Below are positions 28,306 through 37,873 of a DNA stretch of 64,000 nt, piece by piece. The position numbers were made by a program, and so were the translations under genes. The DNA lies in NCBI GenBank assembly GCA_937888365.1, contig CALBFA010000073.1:1-64000 (forward strand), written 5' to 3'. Below the pieces are notes generated by a model that saw nothing but the letters and a program-made list of their open reading frames with translations, searched no databases and was not told where the DNA came from. Numbering within the stretch: position 1 is the stretch's first letter; every line of letters starts with the position of its first letter. Source of the DNA: an uncultured Fidelibacterota bacterium (GTDB taxonomy: Bacteria; Fidelibacterota; UBA8477; JABMPR01).

Positions 28306-29010
28306 ATGATTCGTTATGTATTGCTTTTAATATTTGTAGGGCCATGGACAATATTTTTAGCAAGCCTCGTTATTTTAAGCCGCCTCATCACTTTTTCTCC
28401 TCGACCCGGGCAGATATTAGCGCGATTTTGGAATAAGGGAATTTTATGGGTAACGGGTGTTAAAGTTGATATTCATGGTCTTGAGCACGTCGATAAAAAT
28501 GGACAATATATTATTGTGAGTAATCATACTTCTGCTTTTGATATTCCCGTCATTATGTGGGGTTATCCCTATTCAATGGTCATGTTGAGTAAAAAAGCTT
28601 TAAAATACATACCATTATTTGGATGGGCAATGTGGACTTCCGGGAGCATTTTTGTAGATCGAAAGAATCATAGTTCGGCACTCTCAACCATGAATCAAAC
28701 AGTTGAGAAATTAAAAAAATCCAAAAGCTCTATCTGTATTTTCCCTGAGGGGACACGCAGTCTTGACGGCAAGGTGAGGTCTTTTAAAAAAGGGGCATTT
28801 ATGCTTTCTTTGAACAGCGGTATCCCCATTCTTCCGGCTATTATTGAAGGCGCTTTTGAAGCCAAAAGTAAGCATGCGAACAAAATAAAATCAGGACGGA
28901 TTTCGTTGACATTTTATCCACCCATTGATCCTCAAAATTATACGATTGAAACACGCAATAATTTTTTGCACGATACGCGGAAGCTATTTTTACAAAAACA
29001 AGAGCTCTAG
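28306..29010 (+). CDS. plsC: 1-acyl-sn-glycerol-3-phosphate acyltransferase family protein
   Basis: The 234-residue membrane-associated acyltransferase has an N-terminal helix, the catalytic HX4D motif in NHTSAFD, the substrate motif FPEGTRS and a later PILPAIIEGAF. PlsC converts lysophosphatidate to phosphatidate in phospholipid synthesis. It starts one base after serS. About 190 bases without a gene follow before the DUF2851 gene. Confidence 0.93.
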   Translation: MIRYVLLLIFVGPWTIFLASLVILSRLITFSPRPGQILARFWNKGILWVTGVKVDIHGLEHVDKNGQYIIVSNHTSAFDIPVIMWGYPYSMVMLSKKALKYIPLFGWAMWTSGSIFVDRKNHSSALSTMNQTVEKLKKSKSSICIFPEGTRSLDGKVRSFKKGAFMLSLNSGIPILPAIIEGAFEAKSKHANKIKSGRISLTFYPPIDPQNYTIETRNNFLHDTRKLFLQKQEL

Positions 29011-29201
29011 ACAAGCGTAAATCAACGATTCAAGATATAGAGTTCAATTGGCTCGTTTATTTCTGTTTATGAAATAGTCCCCATTCCATTTTTGATTTAA
29101 TGCACGATTAGAATGGTTCCAAAGTAACTTTATAAAAAAGTAAAAATGTGTTTTTGATCGTATAAATTTTATGTACCTTCCTCGAATTTTGGTTGGGGTT
29201 G

Positions 29202-30230
29202 ATGTATCCTTTAAGTGTATATGAAAATAGTTCTGAGTATTCAAGCGGAGTGATTCCTGCGTTCCAAGAAGTCGCTTTACAACAATCTTGGAAGCATCTA
29301 CCTTTATTCCGTCCACTTGAATTAAAGGACGAAACAACACTTTTAATCATTGATACGGGGCAACTTAATGATGGCGCAGGCCCAGACTTTCTGAATGCAC
29401 AACTATTAATTGACGGAGAATTGCTATTGGGTGATGTTGAGTGTCATCTAAAGAGTAGAGACTGGTATTATCATGGCCATGATAATGATAAAAAATATCA
29501 TCGCGTTATTTTGCATGTTGTAGTTGAAGACAATGATGGACCTGATTTCCCAACATTGATACTTTCGCCTGTTCATACCCCTTGTTTTGCTCAACGCAAA
29601 ATCACATCCTCAATACTTTATAACTTTGCACTGGTTCGGTTAAGGCAAAAATCAAAGCGATTTGAGCGTATAAAAAAGAATCACTTAGGATTGACAGCGT
29701 ATGATTTTGGACTGATTGAAGTCCTCGTCAATGGTCCGTATAAAAAGTCATTGCTAACAAAATTAGCCATGGAATTTGGATTTGAAAGCTGGCCATTATC
29801 GCTAAATAATTGGAACGGCAGTCAAAAAAGTTTTCAAGCTGTTGACAGGCTCTATTTAAAAATTCAGCATCTTTTCTTGGAACTCATTACCCAGCCTATG
29901 GAGACAGATACCTGGGGCAACGTTCAGAAACGTCTAACGTGCTTAACGATTTCGATGCCTCTGATAAATGAGTATTATTTAAATATTTGGGTACCGCGGC
30001 TTCCAATCCCTATAGAATCTAAGATTGAAATTTGGCAAAATCTAAAGGTCGCTCGTCATTATGGCATAGAGGGAAAATTGATTCATTTGGGGATACTTGA
30101 TAAAATTCAAAATGCAGCTGAGCAACAAGGAAGTCTCTATTTTTATCAGAGATATTGTCGTAACAATCATTGCCAGGATTGTCCATTAGTTGGATATAAG
30201 GAATCAATAACTCGTAAAATCATAGAATGA
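29202..30230 (+). CDS. DUF2851 family protein
   Basis: A 342-residue protein of the DUF2851 family, found mainly in Bacteroidota and relatives and of unknown function. The N-terminal half shows NDGAGPDFLNAQLLIDGELL and GDVECHLKSRDWYYHGHD, the conserved core with likely metal- or nucleic-acid-type acidic and His residues. The C-terminus has clustered cysteines (YCRNNHCQDCPLV) that may bind zinc. Starts at TTG 29193 and ATG 29202 are both possible; I prefer the ATG. Confidence 0.75.
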   Translation: MYPLSVYENSSEYSSGVIPAFQEVALQQSWKHLPLFRPLELKDETTLLIIDTGQLNDGAGPDFLNAQLLIDGELLLGDVECHLKSRDWYYHGHDNDKKYHRVILHVVVEDNDGPDFPTLILSPVHTPCFAQRKITSSILYNFALVRLRQKSKRFERIKKNHLGLTAYDFGLIEVLVNGPYKKSLLTKLAMEFGFESWPLSLNNWNGSQKSFQAVDRLYLKIQHLFLELITQPMETDTWGNVQKRLTCLTISMPLINEYYLNIWVPRLPIPIESKIEIWQNLKVARHYGIEGKLIHLGILDKIQNAAEQQGSLYFYQRYCRNNHCQDCPLVGYKESITRKIIE

Positions 30231-30331
30231 GGTATAGATAGCAAGATAATCTCACGTTTCTTATGAGATAAATCGCTGTATAGAGTTGAATCTTAGCTTG
30301 TTATCTCTAGTGCGTTTATTATTTTCGCCGA

Positions 30332-31981
30332 ATGCAAAACTTAAAAAAATACATTTTAATATTTATTCTGGCTTTCGTTGTTCAGATTGATGCGACTTAC
30401 GCCATTGAGAAAAACAAGACAAATCAAAACAATCAAAGTCTTGAGATTAATCAGGACATAAACAATAATAGCGAAAATGATAAATTTTTATTCGATTATT
30501 TAACGGATGAGTTAAAAAAACAATATGCTGATGCTCGATTGAGCGCACGTGAATTAGATACAATGGCGGTGCAATTTGAGTTCAATCAGATGCTGTTCAT
30601 CTTAAATGATTTAGATGAATTGAGCGACAGTCTTGGTATGGATCAAGAAGAATATCTCGAAGCCCTCAATCGAATGGTTCATGAAGATTTTATTGGATTC
30701 CTGCCAGAAGAGCAACAAGCCTTCGCTAAAAACCAGCTTTTAAAAGATCAGATTCTATTTTTGGAAACTCAAAATCGTGGTCTTGATAAAGAAGGGTTCA
30801 CGGTTATCGATGACCGTGAAGGACATCTTCCTGTTATCCTTAATAGCCGTGTTCAAAAAATGATCGATTTTCTTAAGGATAATCGCCATGATGAATTTCA
30901 AACATGGCTCAATCGTTATGGACAGTATTACTCGACGATTGTCCCCATTTTAAAAAGCTATGAATTACCCGAAGAGCTTATTTTTCTGGCATTGATGGAA
31001 TCAGGATTGAATCCAAATGCATACTCTTATGCTCACGCATCGGGACCTTGGCAATTTATATCATCAACGGGTAAACAGTACGGCCTAAAACGAACGTGGT
31101 GGATTGACGAACGTCGCGACTTAATCAAATCTACGCATTCGGCATCACGTTATTTGAAAACATTGCATGATGAGTTTGAAAACTGGTATTTAGCCATGTC
31201 GGCCTATAACGCAGGAGAAGCTCGTATCCGTCGCGCCATACAACGCGAAGATCATCGTGATTATTGGCGCCTCATTAGCCTCCCAAGAGAAACACGAAAT
31301 TATATACCTTCTATTTTGGCGGCTTCCATCATCGCAAAAAATCCTCAAAAATATGGGTTCGAAATTCCATCTATTGAAAAATGGGAATATGATGAAATCA
31401 TTGTTGAAAAACCGATAGATTTGGATTTTATAGCTTCAGGATTAGGTGTTAAATTCAGTGAAATAAAAGATTTAAATACGGAATTGAGGCAAGGCGTTAC
31501 ACCGCCTGACTATAAGCAATATACATTAAGAATTCCAAAAGGAAGTTACGCCCAAGCTTATAAAGTTATTACTAGTGCCCCTAAATCGACGAAGACATCA
31601 AGTATTGTTCATAAAGTAAAAAGAGGTGAAACACTCTCTACTATCGCTCGAAAGCATGGCGTAAGTATGCGCTCCATAGCACGGAGTAATAATTTAAAAA
31701 ATTATAATCAATTACGTGTGGGACAAAAATTGACCATTACGAACGCTACTAAATCGAAAAATATGAGTTCGTATTCAAGTGGTTTAAAAAAAGTAACTCT
31801 TCCAGAAAATCGTTACAAAAAAATAACCTATGTCGTAAAAAAAGGAGACACATTGGGGCAAATAGCTGAAAACTATGACACACGAGCTTCTCGAATTCGT
31901 CAATGGAATGCCATGCAGTATCGTGATTATATATATCCCGGTCAACGTTTAACGATTTATGTAGCGAAAAAAAATGGTTGA
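30332..31981 (+). CDS. mltD: MltD-like membrane-bound lytic transglycosylase with two LysM domains
   Basis: The 549-residue exported protein has a signal peptide (YILIFILAFVVQIDATYA). The SLT domain has catalytic Glu223 in FLALMESGLNPNAYS, followed by ASGPWQFISSTGKQYGL and MSAYNAGEARIRRAI. Two LysM peptidoglycan-binding modules follow near residues 428-472 and 500-545 (VKRGETLSTIARKHGV; VKKGDTLGQIAENYD). It cleaves glycan strands between MurNAc and GlcNAc with anhydro-end formation. No lipobox is visible, unlike E. coli MltD. It overlaps sppA by eight bases. Confidence 0.92.
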   Translation: MQNLKKYILIFILAFVVQIDATYAIEKNKTNQNNQSLEINQDINNNSENDKFLFDYLTDELKKQYADARLSARELDTMAVQFEFNQMLFILNDLDELSDSLGMDQEEYLEALNRMVHEDFIGFLPEEQQAFAKNQLLKDQILFLETQNRGLDKEGFTVIDDREGHLPVILNSRVQKMIDFLKDNRHDEFQTWLNRYGQYYSTIVPILKSYELPEELIFLALMESGLNPNAYSYAHASGPWQFISSTGKQYGLKRTWWIDERRDLIKSTHSASRYLKTLHDEFENWYLAMSAYNAGEARIRRAIQREDHRDYWRLISLPRETRNYIPSILAASIIAKNPQKYGFEIPSIEKWEYDEIIVEKPIDLDFIASGLGVKFSEIKDLNTELRQGVTPPDYKQYTLRIPKGSYAQAYKVITSAPKSTKTSSIVHKVKRGETLSTIARKHGVSMRSIARSNNLKNYNQLRVGQKLTITNATKSKNMSSYSSGLKKVTLPENRYKKITYVVKKGDTLGQIAENYDTRASRIRQWNAMQYRDYIYPGQRLTIYVAKKNG

Positions 31982-32861
31982 AATAGAATACAAAAAGAAA
32001 AATAATTATTATCGTTGGGTGTTTATAGCGATTTTAATTTTTTTAGGCGTCATGATTTATTCGAATTGGGGCGTTGCTCAATCTATTTCAGGTACGAATA
32101 ATATTGGCGTGCTTGATCTCTCCGGCACTATATTGGAATCAAGAGAATGGATTGAAGATTTCGATGATTTCTATAATAATGACCGTATTGCTGCAATTTT
32201 AATTGCGGTGAATTCGCCTGGAGGATCTGTGGCACCGTCTCAAGAGATTTACCAACGCTTGAAGCATGCACGGCTAGAAAAACGTAAACCTATTATTGTC
32301 ACATTTGGTTCAATCGCGGCGAGTGGCGGCTATTATGCCGCTTTAGGTGCCGATTTTATCTTTTCAAATCCTGGTAGTTTAACCGGAAGCATTGGTGTAA
32401 TCTTTTCAACACCAGATGCAAGTGAACTCATGGAAAAACTCGGCGTGGGTATGAACGTTATCAAATCGGGTGAGCTTAAAGACGGAGGGTCTCCCTATAA
32501 AAAAATGACGAATAATGAACGTCAAGTATTGCAGTCAGTTATAGATGATGTCTATGATCAGTTTGTGATAGCGGTGTCCGAAGAACGAAAAATAGACAAA
32601 GATTCCGTTATGAAATTGGCAGATGGCCGTGTGTTCTCAGGGCGTCAAGCATACGCATGGAACTTAGTCGATTCGATTGGGACATTTTTGGACGCCAAAG
32701 ACTATGCATGTGATAAAGCGTCTATCAGCAAAGATGCAACGCTAGTATATCCGAAGGAAGAAACCGTACCCTTGTGGAAAACCTTGCTGAAAAATACCAG
32801 TTACTTACGTCAAAAACTGGGAACTGAATCGTTAGCACCATTACAATATAAAATGCCTTAA
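31974..32861 (+). CDS. sppA: Signal peptide peptidase SppA (short form)
   Basis: The 295-residue S49 peptidase has one N-terminal membrane helix (residues 14-30). It carries the nucleophile Ser117 in GSIAASGGYYAA and the general-base Lys169 in SGELKDGGSPYK, the Ser-Lys dyad of short SppA enzymes that degrade cleaved signal peptides as octamers. It overlaps mltD by eight bases and is followed 16 bases later by an HU-type gene. Confidence 0.94.
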   Translation: MVEIEYKKKNNYYRWVFIAILIFLGVMIYSNWGVAQSISGTNNIGVLDLSGTILESREWIEDFDDFYNNDRIAAILIAVNSPGGSVAPSQEIYQRLKHARLEKRKPIIVTFGSIAASGGYYAALGADFIFSNPGSLTGSIGVIFSTPDASELMEKLGVGMNVIKSGELKDGGSPYKKMTNNERQVLQSVIDDVYDQFVIAVSEERKIDKDSVMKLADGRVFSGRQAYAWNLVDSIGTFLDAKDYACDKASISKDATLVYPKEETVPLWKTLLKNTSYLRQKLGTESLAPLQYKMP

Positions 32862-32877
32862 AAGAAGGGATGTTTTC

Positions 32878-33171
32878 ATGACAAAAGCCGACATTGTTGA
32901 TGTAATAGCTGCAGGAACAGGACTGACAAAAGTTGAAACAGAAGCGACGATTGACGCTTTTTTAAAAACGATGAGTGAAGCACTGATTCGTGGCGATAGA
33001 GTCGAGTTTAGAAAATTCGGTAGCTTTGATATAAAACAACGAGCGCCCAAAAAAGCGAGAAATCCTGGGACGGGGCAAGTTGTTGAGCTTCCATCCAGAA
33101 TGGTTCCTGTTTTCAAGCCGAGTAAGCTTTTAAGAGAAAAAGTGAACAAGGCATTGGGCCAACATCTATAA
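32878..33171 (+). CDS. HU/IHF-family DNA-binding protein
   Basis: The 97-residue protein has the full HU/IHF fold: MTKADIVDVIAAGTGLTKVE at the N-terminus, VEFRKFGSFDIKQRAPKKAR and the beta-arm sequence RNPGTGQ. It bends DNA and compacts the nucleoid. Subtype (HU or IHF-like) cannot be decided. A weak GGGGC/GCCCC hairpin lies 35 bases downstream, before the small basic protein gene. Confidence 0.95.
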   Translation: MTKADIVDVIAAGTGLTKVETEATIDAFLKTMSEALIRGDRVEFRKFGSFDIKQRAPKKARNPGTGQVVELPSRMVPVFKPSKLLREKVNKALGQHL

Positions 33172-33249
33172 TAAGATTTAGAGCAAAAAACCTTTGCATC
33201 TACTCAGGGGCCAATTACTTTCGCCCCGCATTGAAAAGGGAGATATTAA

Positions 33250-33345
33250 ATGCCTTGTGGAAAAAAACGGAAACGTCGTAAAATAGCAACTCATAAAAGG
33301 AAAAAACGTTTACGCGCAGACCGTCAAAAGAAAAAAATTCGTTAG
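33250..33345 (+). CDS. 31-residue basic protein, AURKAIP1/COX24-like (putative ribosomal protein)
   Basis: ATG 33250 to TAG 33345 encodes 31 residues, most of them Lys or Arg: MPCGKKRKRRKIATHKRKKR, then LRADRQKKKIR. It has a strong GGGAG ribosome binding site and its own terminator 19 bases downstream, so it is a real gene. The pattern GKKRKRxKxATHKRKKR is the one seen in short Bacteroidota proteins annotated with the AURKAIP1/COX24 (mitochondrial mS38-like) domain, thought to be small-subunit ribosomal components. The assignment is from pattern memory. Confidence 0.75.
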   Translation: MPCGKKRKRRKIATHKRKKRLRADRQKKKIR

Positions 33346-33363
33346 ACGTTTTTTAAAGATTTG

Positions 33364-33398
33364 AAAGGGTGGTAAAATCTCTTTACCACCCTTTTTAT
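33364..33398 (+). terminator. Rho-independent terminator after the small basic protein
   Basis: A stem AAAGGGTGGTAAA pairing with TTTACCACCCTTT around a short loop, followed by TTATTTTT. It closes the sppA-HU-small-protein unit ahead of xseA. Confidence 0.9.
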
Positions 33399-33428
33399 TT
33401 TTAAACTTATTTTATAGGGGAGTTCCCC

Positions 33429-34628
33429 TTGTTCAACAATACTAAAAAATCAATAAAATCAGTTACGCAAGTAACGTTTGATATTCAGCAGTTGCTTGAA
33501 AGCCAATTTGCTTATGTATGGGTGAAGGGCGAAATATCAAATTTTAAACATCACACGTCTGGGCATATGTATTTCAGTCTTAAAGACAGTAGAGCTCAAA
33601 TCTCAGCTGTGATGTTTCATGGCAGTAATTCAAAGCTCGTTTTTAAGCCATCTGATGGCCAAGAGGTTGTTGTCTTAGCAAAAGTGACAGTCTATGCGCC
33701 TCGCGGTAATTATCAACTTGTCGTAAATGAGATGACACCCGCAGGGCTTGGGGATTTACATCAAGCTTTTGAATTATTAAAACAGAAATTATTGTCCGAA
33801 GGCCTTTTTGATGCCAAACATAAAAAGCAAATTCCTGCCTACCCGCGAGCGGTCGGTGTTGTGACGAGTAAGACCGGCGCTGCAATTCGAGACATTATTA
33901 ATGTTGCAAAACGTCGACATCCAGGAATTCCGTTAACTGTTTACAATGCTCGTGTTCAAGGCATCGGTGCCGCTGAAGAAATCATACGAGGTATAGACAT
34001 ATTTGAAAAGATGCGTCAAGTTGATGTCATCATTATTGGACGTGGAGGCGGTTCTCTTGAAGATATGTGGCCTTTTAATAATGAAGAATTAGCGCGAACC
34101 ATTTACAACGCTGGCATCCCGATTGTTTCGGCTGTTGGTCATGAAGTTGACTATTCAATAAGTGATTGGGTGGCAGATCTTAGAGCTCCAACCCCATCCG
34201 CAGCCGCCGAAATCGTATTCCCCGAAAAATCGAAAATGGCAGAGCATCTAACTCAAAAATCAATTGAAATTGTTCGTTTGTTACAATCAACAATTAATAT
34301 TAGACGGAAACACTTGATGGCCTTATCATCGAGTTACGGGATCAATAGCCTACCAAATCGCATTCGTTATTCTCGGCAAACACTTGACAGTCAATCTGAT
34401 AAAATATCAAATCTTTTTAATGCATTAATGCTTTCAAGGCAAAATCAATTACGATCAATTGAAAAGAATTTATTGCACTTAAACCCCGATTCGGTTGTGA
34501 AACGAGGCTATGCGATTGTTCGAAATGAAACAGGTAAAATTATTCAGAATAAACGTGATGCAAAAGAGTTGGAATTGCTTAATATACAATTGGCAAAAGG
34601 TTCAATAAACGCAAGAGTGGAGAAATAA
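33429..34628 (+). CDS. xseA: Exodeoxyribonuclease VII large subunit
   Basis: The 399-residue protein has an N-terminal OB-fold (VTFDIQQLLESQFAYVWVKG; about residues 8-100). The catalytic core follows with GVVTSKTGAAIRDI, IIGRGGGSLEDMWPFN and SAVGHEVDYSISDWVADLRA, then a coiled-coil C-terminal region. ExoVII degrades single-stranded DNA from both ends with XseB. Translation starts at TTG 33429 behind GGGGAG. Its TAA overlaps the xseB ATG by one base. Confidence 0.97.
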   Translation: MFNNTKKSIKSVTQVTFDIQQLLESQFAYVWVKGEISNFKHHTSGHMYFSLKDSRAQISAVMFHGSNSKLVFKPSDGQEVVVLAKVTVYAPRGNYQLVVNEMTPAGLGDLHQAFELLKQKLLSEGLFDAKHKKQIPAYPRAVGVVTSKTGAAIRDIINVAKRRHPGIPLTVYNARVQGIGAAEEIIRGIDIFEKMRQVDVIIIGRGGGSLEDMWPFNNEELARTIYNAGIPIVSAVGHEVDYSISDWVADLRAPTPSAAAEIVFPEKSKMAEHLTQKSIEIVRLLQSTINIRRKHLMALSSSYGINSLPNRIRYSRQTLDSQSDKISNLFNALMLSRQNQLRSIEKNLLHLNPDSVVKRGYAIVRNETGKIIQNKRDAKELELLNIQLAKGSINARVEK

Positions 34629-34861
34629 TGGCACATAGAAAAAACAAAGATTTTAAATTTGATGAATTAATGACTCAACTCGAAACACTCGTGCAAAATT
34701 TAGAAAGTGATGATATTAATCTTGATGATGCCGTTCAAACTTACAAAGAAGCCATTAAATTGATTGGACTGAGTCAAAAAAAATTAAATGAGGCTGAAGC
34801 AGATGTTCAGGAAGTTATCCAAAACTCTGAAAATATATTGATGACTCAAAAGCTAGATTAG
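34628..34861 (+). CDS. xseB: Exodeoxyribonuclease VII small subunit
   Basis: The 77-residue helical protein has the XseB pattern FDELMTQLETLVQNLESDD followed by LDDAVQTYKEAIKLI. It pairs with XseA along the coiled coil to form active ExoVII. TAATG overlap with xseA keeps the two coupled. nadK begins ten bases downstream with its own GGAG site. Confidence 0.95.
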   Translation: MAHRKNKDFKFDELMTQLETLVQNLESDDINLDDAVQTYKEAIKLIGLSQKKLNEAEADVQEVIQNSENILMTQKLD

Positions 34862-34871
34862 GAGACAGATC

Positions 34872-35735
34872 ATGAAGTTGCTCATCTGGGGCTATCAAAT
34901 GAATAATGAAATTCATGAAAGTGTGTTGGACATGATTCAAACACTTGAGTTGGATGGGCACGATGTCAGCGTCATGGATAAATTTGCCGAAAATTTAAAT
35001 ATTTCTGACTCCGTTGTGACCGTTCAATCCGATAAGATCCCAAGTGATATTGAATTTCTCATCGCAATAGGTGGTGATGGTACGCTCCTATCAGCTGCCC
35101 ATGCCGTAATGGTAAGACCCATTCCAATATTAGGTGTAAATTTAGGAAGTCTTGGTTTTTTAACAGGCTTAGAACGTCAATGGAAACAGGGGCTTAAAGA
35201 TATATTGAGTGGCCACTATCATGTTGAAAATCGTATGGTCCTCAACTGTGTTATTCGACATCAAGACGGAAGCGAAGATCAATTTTGGGCGCTCAACGAC
35301 ATTGTTATTGAACGACGAGATAATTTTTCAATGCTCCCCATTCGTGTTGATGTTAACGATGATTATTTAAACACTTATTTAGCGGATGGCTTAATAATCT
35401 CAACACCCACAGGCTCAACGGCTTATTCGTTATCAGCTGGCGGACCCATCATGGATCCTATTCTAGAGGCAATCATTATTACGCCAATTAGCCCCCACAC
35501 CTTGTCCGTTCGACCCATCGTGATTCCCGAATCAAAGAGAATTTATCTTCAATTACCCAATCCAGAAAATGAAGGTCGAATCCATATTGACGGTAGAGAA
35601 AGTCGAGAAATTACATCCTCTGATAGGATTCGTGTACGAACAAGCTCCTACAAAATTCAGTTAGTGAGTTGGTCTGGCGCTACTTTTTATAAAAAATTAC
35701 GGACTAAACTTCATTGGGGAAGTCGAAATAGCTAA
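34872..35735 (+). CDS. nadK: NAD kinase
   Basis: The 287-residue ATP-NAD kinase makes NADP from NAD. It has the GGDGT motif at 67-71, LGVNLGSLGFLTG, the NDIVIERRD segment and LIISTPTGSTAYSLSAGGPI, all diagnostic. Length is usual. The stop overlaps, tail to tail by four bases (CTAA), the stop of the CoA-binding gene on the opposite strand, with no terminator visible between the two. Confidence 0.96.
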   Translation: MKLLIWGYQMNNEIHESVLDMIQTLELDGHDVSVMDKFAENLNISDSVVTVQSDKIPSDIEFLIAIGGDGTLLSAAHAVMVRPIPILGVNLGSLGFLTGLERQWKQGLKDILSGHYHVENRMVLNCVIRHQDGSEDQFWALNDIVIERRDNFSMLPIRVDVNDDYLNTYLADGLIISTPTGSTAYSLSAGGPIMDPILEAIIITPISPHTLSVRPIVIPESKRIYLQLPNPENEGRIHIDGRESREITSSDRIRVRTSSYKIQLVSWSGATFYKKLRTKLHWGSRNS

Positions 35736-36127
35736 ATTATCGTTCGGTGTACTCGATAAATACAATCGTTCATAACTACAGGAATATGGTGTTGGATGGC
35801 AAGCTCGCGTGCTTCTTCATTGATAACATGATCCTGCATCCAAATGAGTTTTATATCATTTCGTTGGATGGCTTCTTTGACGATAGGCAAAACAGCATTT
35901 GAATTTCGGAAAATATTGACGATATCGACTAAACCAGGTATTTCTGAAATGCTTGGGTAGCAGACTTCACCGAATAATATATCATGGCCAGGATTGACTG
36001 GAACAACAGCGTAATAATCCATCAAATATTCAGAAATATAATTGCTAGGTCGGCTCGTATTGGGTGATGCACCTACGACAGCAATTGTTTTCGCCTCTTC
36101 CAATATCTTAATAATATATGCATCCAT
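35732..36127 (-). CDS. CoA-binding domain protein
   Basis: The 131-residue single-domain Rossmann protein of the CoA-binding (succinyl-CoA ligase alpha-like) family has AVVGASPNTSRPSNYISEYL near residues 17-36, PVNPG and IWMQDHVINEEA. Related proteins bind CoA, but their cellular role is unknown. It begins immediately after the proline dehydrogenase stop, so the two form a minus-strand pair, and converges with nadK. Confidence 0.85.
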   Translation of the reverse strand: MDAYIIKILEEAKTIAVVGASPNTSRPSNYISEYLMDYYAVVPVNPGHDILFGEVCYPSISEIPGLVDIVNIFRNSNAVLPIVKEAIQRNDIKLIWMQDHVINEEARELAIQHHIPVVMNDCIYRVHRTII

Positions 36128-37027
36128 TTAATGGCTCCTTTTAAAAATATTTCCTAAAACTTGCCCGGCGATATTGGGATTTTCTTTGAGACGTCGTGTT
36201 GAATAGGCAAACCATTCTTTCCCGTAGGGAACATATATCCTCACCTTAAAACCTTTGTCTTTTAAAGCATGCAGTTGATTGAGGACAGGAACACCCAGTA
36301 AAGCCTGAAATTCAAAATTCTCCTTAAAAATATCAGCGTCTTCTATAAGCTTTATCGACCTTTCAAACAGCACATCATCATGCGTTGCGATGCCGACATA
36401 AGTTTTATGCCTCAGCATTTCCTCAATGAGTTTCATAAAATAATCTTGAACTTCCTCACGTTTTTGAAAAGCAATGGCAGGCGATTCTTTATAAATGCCT
36501 TTACAAATTCGTAAATTTCCATCATTCTCAATAATATTTTGGACATCCTTGAAACTTCGTTTCATGTAAGCCTGGATGACAGTTCCAATATTTGAATACG
36601 TCTTTTTAAGGTCTAAATATAGTTTTAGCGTGATGTCTGTAAACGGTGAATTTTCCATATCGATGCGAATAAAAATACCTAATTCATGAGCTCGCATCAC
36701 AATTTCGGTGATGTTTTGGATACCGATATTTTCATCAATTGCCAGCCCTAATGCGGTGGGTTTTAAGGAAACATTTTTTTCTATTCCCGAAGCAATAATC
36801 GTATCAAGGAGCGCTAGATATTCATTTTTGGCTGTTGCGGCTTGTTCAAGAGTCGTTACGGATTCTCCCAATATATCGAGGGTCGTGAGAAACCCCTGAT
36901 CTTGAAGACCTTTGCAAATCTGTATGGCGTCTTCAACTTTTTCTCCTGCGATGTAACGACCTGAAAAAAATTTAACAATAAACTTGGGTGTGAAAGGTAA
37001 TAAAAGTGCAATGAATTGATTAAACAT
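36128..37027 (-). CDS. Proline dehydrogenase family protein
   Basis: The 299-residue FAD-binding TIM-barrel protein of the PRODH family oxidises proline to pyrroline-5-carboxylate, passing electrons to quinone. Visible motifs are TTLDILGESV, SLKPTALGLAID, IFIRIDMENSPFTD, AYMKRSFKDV, RICKGIYKE and GIATHDD. It is monofunctional, with no P5C dehydrogenase domain fused or adjacent. A downstream CoA-binding gene shares the transcript. Upstream are 70 bases and then a GNAT-like gene on the same strand. Confidence 0.88.
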   Translation of the reverse strand: MFNQFIALLLPFTPKFIVKFFSGRYIAGEKVEDAIQICKGLQDQGFLTTLDILGESVTTLEQAATAKNEYLALLDTIIASGIEKNVSLKPTALGLAIDENIGIQNITEIVMRAHELGIFIRIDMENSPFTDITLKLYLDLKKTYSNIGTVIQAYMKRSFKDVQNIIENDGNLRICKGIYKESPAIAFQKREEVQDYFMKLIEEMLRHKTYVGIATHDDVLFERSIKLIEDADIFKENFEFQALLGVPVLNQLHALKDKGFKVRIYVPYGKEWFAYSTRRLKENPNIAGQVLGNIFKRSH

Positions 37028-37096
37028 ACGAATCCTACAAAAACTGTGAAAGAGTTGGGTAAAGAAGTTTATACATACAACTTATGCGTGTATGTA

Positions 37097-37675
37097 TCAT
37101 GCCAAAGGTCTAATATAATATTCGAATACGTGTTGCGTCTCACGCCAATTTGGGAATTTCTGTAATATGTAAGTCGCCGGTGAAAATTGCTTTGAAATAT
37201 TTTCTTTTACATGTCCTGAAACAAATTGATAGCCTCTCTTTTTTAGCCAACTGAGATAGACTCTTTTGAGGGTTTTTGCATATCCAGATTTTCGATATTT
37301 TTCGGTAAAAACGAAAGCATAGGTATAAATCGTATTGTATTGGCCAAAATGTGGATCAGCAGTTGCCCATGGTTTGTCATCAAAATTTTCGATTGGAATA
37401 CCAATTAAAATACCAATGACTTCACCTCGCATTTTTCCAACAAAGGGGAGGGTTTTGGGATAATTGAAATAGCGCCTGACGGTTTTTTTGGTGAAGGCGG
37501 TATTTTTTCCAAATAATTCCACTAATTCTTCAGAGATAGCGATAACCCTTTCGGCGTCATCGCTAGAAAGGGACTCCACTAATTCTATTGTAAAGTGCAT
37601 GGATTGGGCAATAAGTTGAGTCCGACTCTTTGCAGGAGGGTCGCTTTTTGATTTAAAAAATTCAAGTTGAGTCAT
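37097..37675 (-). CDS. GNAT-like acetyltransferase domain protein
   Basis: From the ATG at 37675 this encodes 192 residues; an upstream ATG at 37711 would add twelve. The C-terminal half has the N-acetyltransferase pattern: a strand with GKMRGEVIGILIGIPIENF, then YTYAFVFTEKYRKSGYAKTL, the acetyl-CoA loop and helix, then LKKRGYQFVSGHV. The substrate is not recognisable. It lies upstream of the proline dehydrogenase gene on the same strand. The following 160 bases to the SDR gene hold no clear gene and must contain divergent promoters. Confidence 0.6.
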   Translation of the reverse strand: MTQLEFFKSKSDPPAKSRTQLIAQSMHFTIELVESLSSDDAERVIAISEELVELFGKNTAFTKKTVRRYFNYPKTLPFVGKMRGEVIGILIGIPIENFDDKPWATADPHFGQYNTIYTYAFVFTEKYRKSGYAKTLKRVYLSWLKKRGYQFVSGHVKENISKQFSPATYILQKFPNWRETQHVFEYYIRPLA

Positions 37676-37873
37676 GGCACTCAATTTTAGAAAATTGTAT
37701 GCCTTCACCAAGGGTTATCATAAAAAATTATCGACCTTTTTTTATGCTCGTGAAAAGGGAAAAATACATCTTAAATCCGAACGAATACGCAAAATATTCA
37801 ATTTTTAATAAAACTCTTCTTGAATATGACATCAACTTGCATAGACTCAATGGAGAAAAGATGAGGTTTAATA

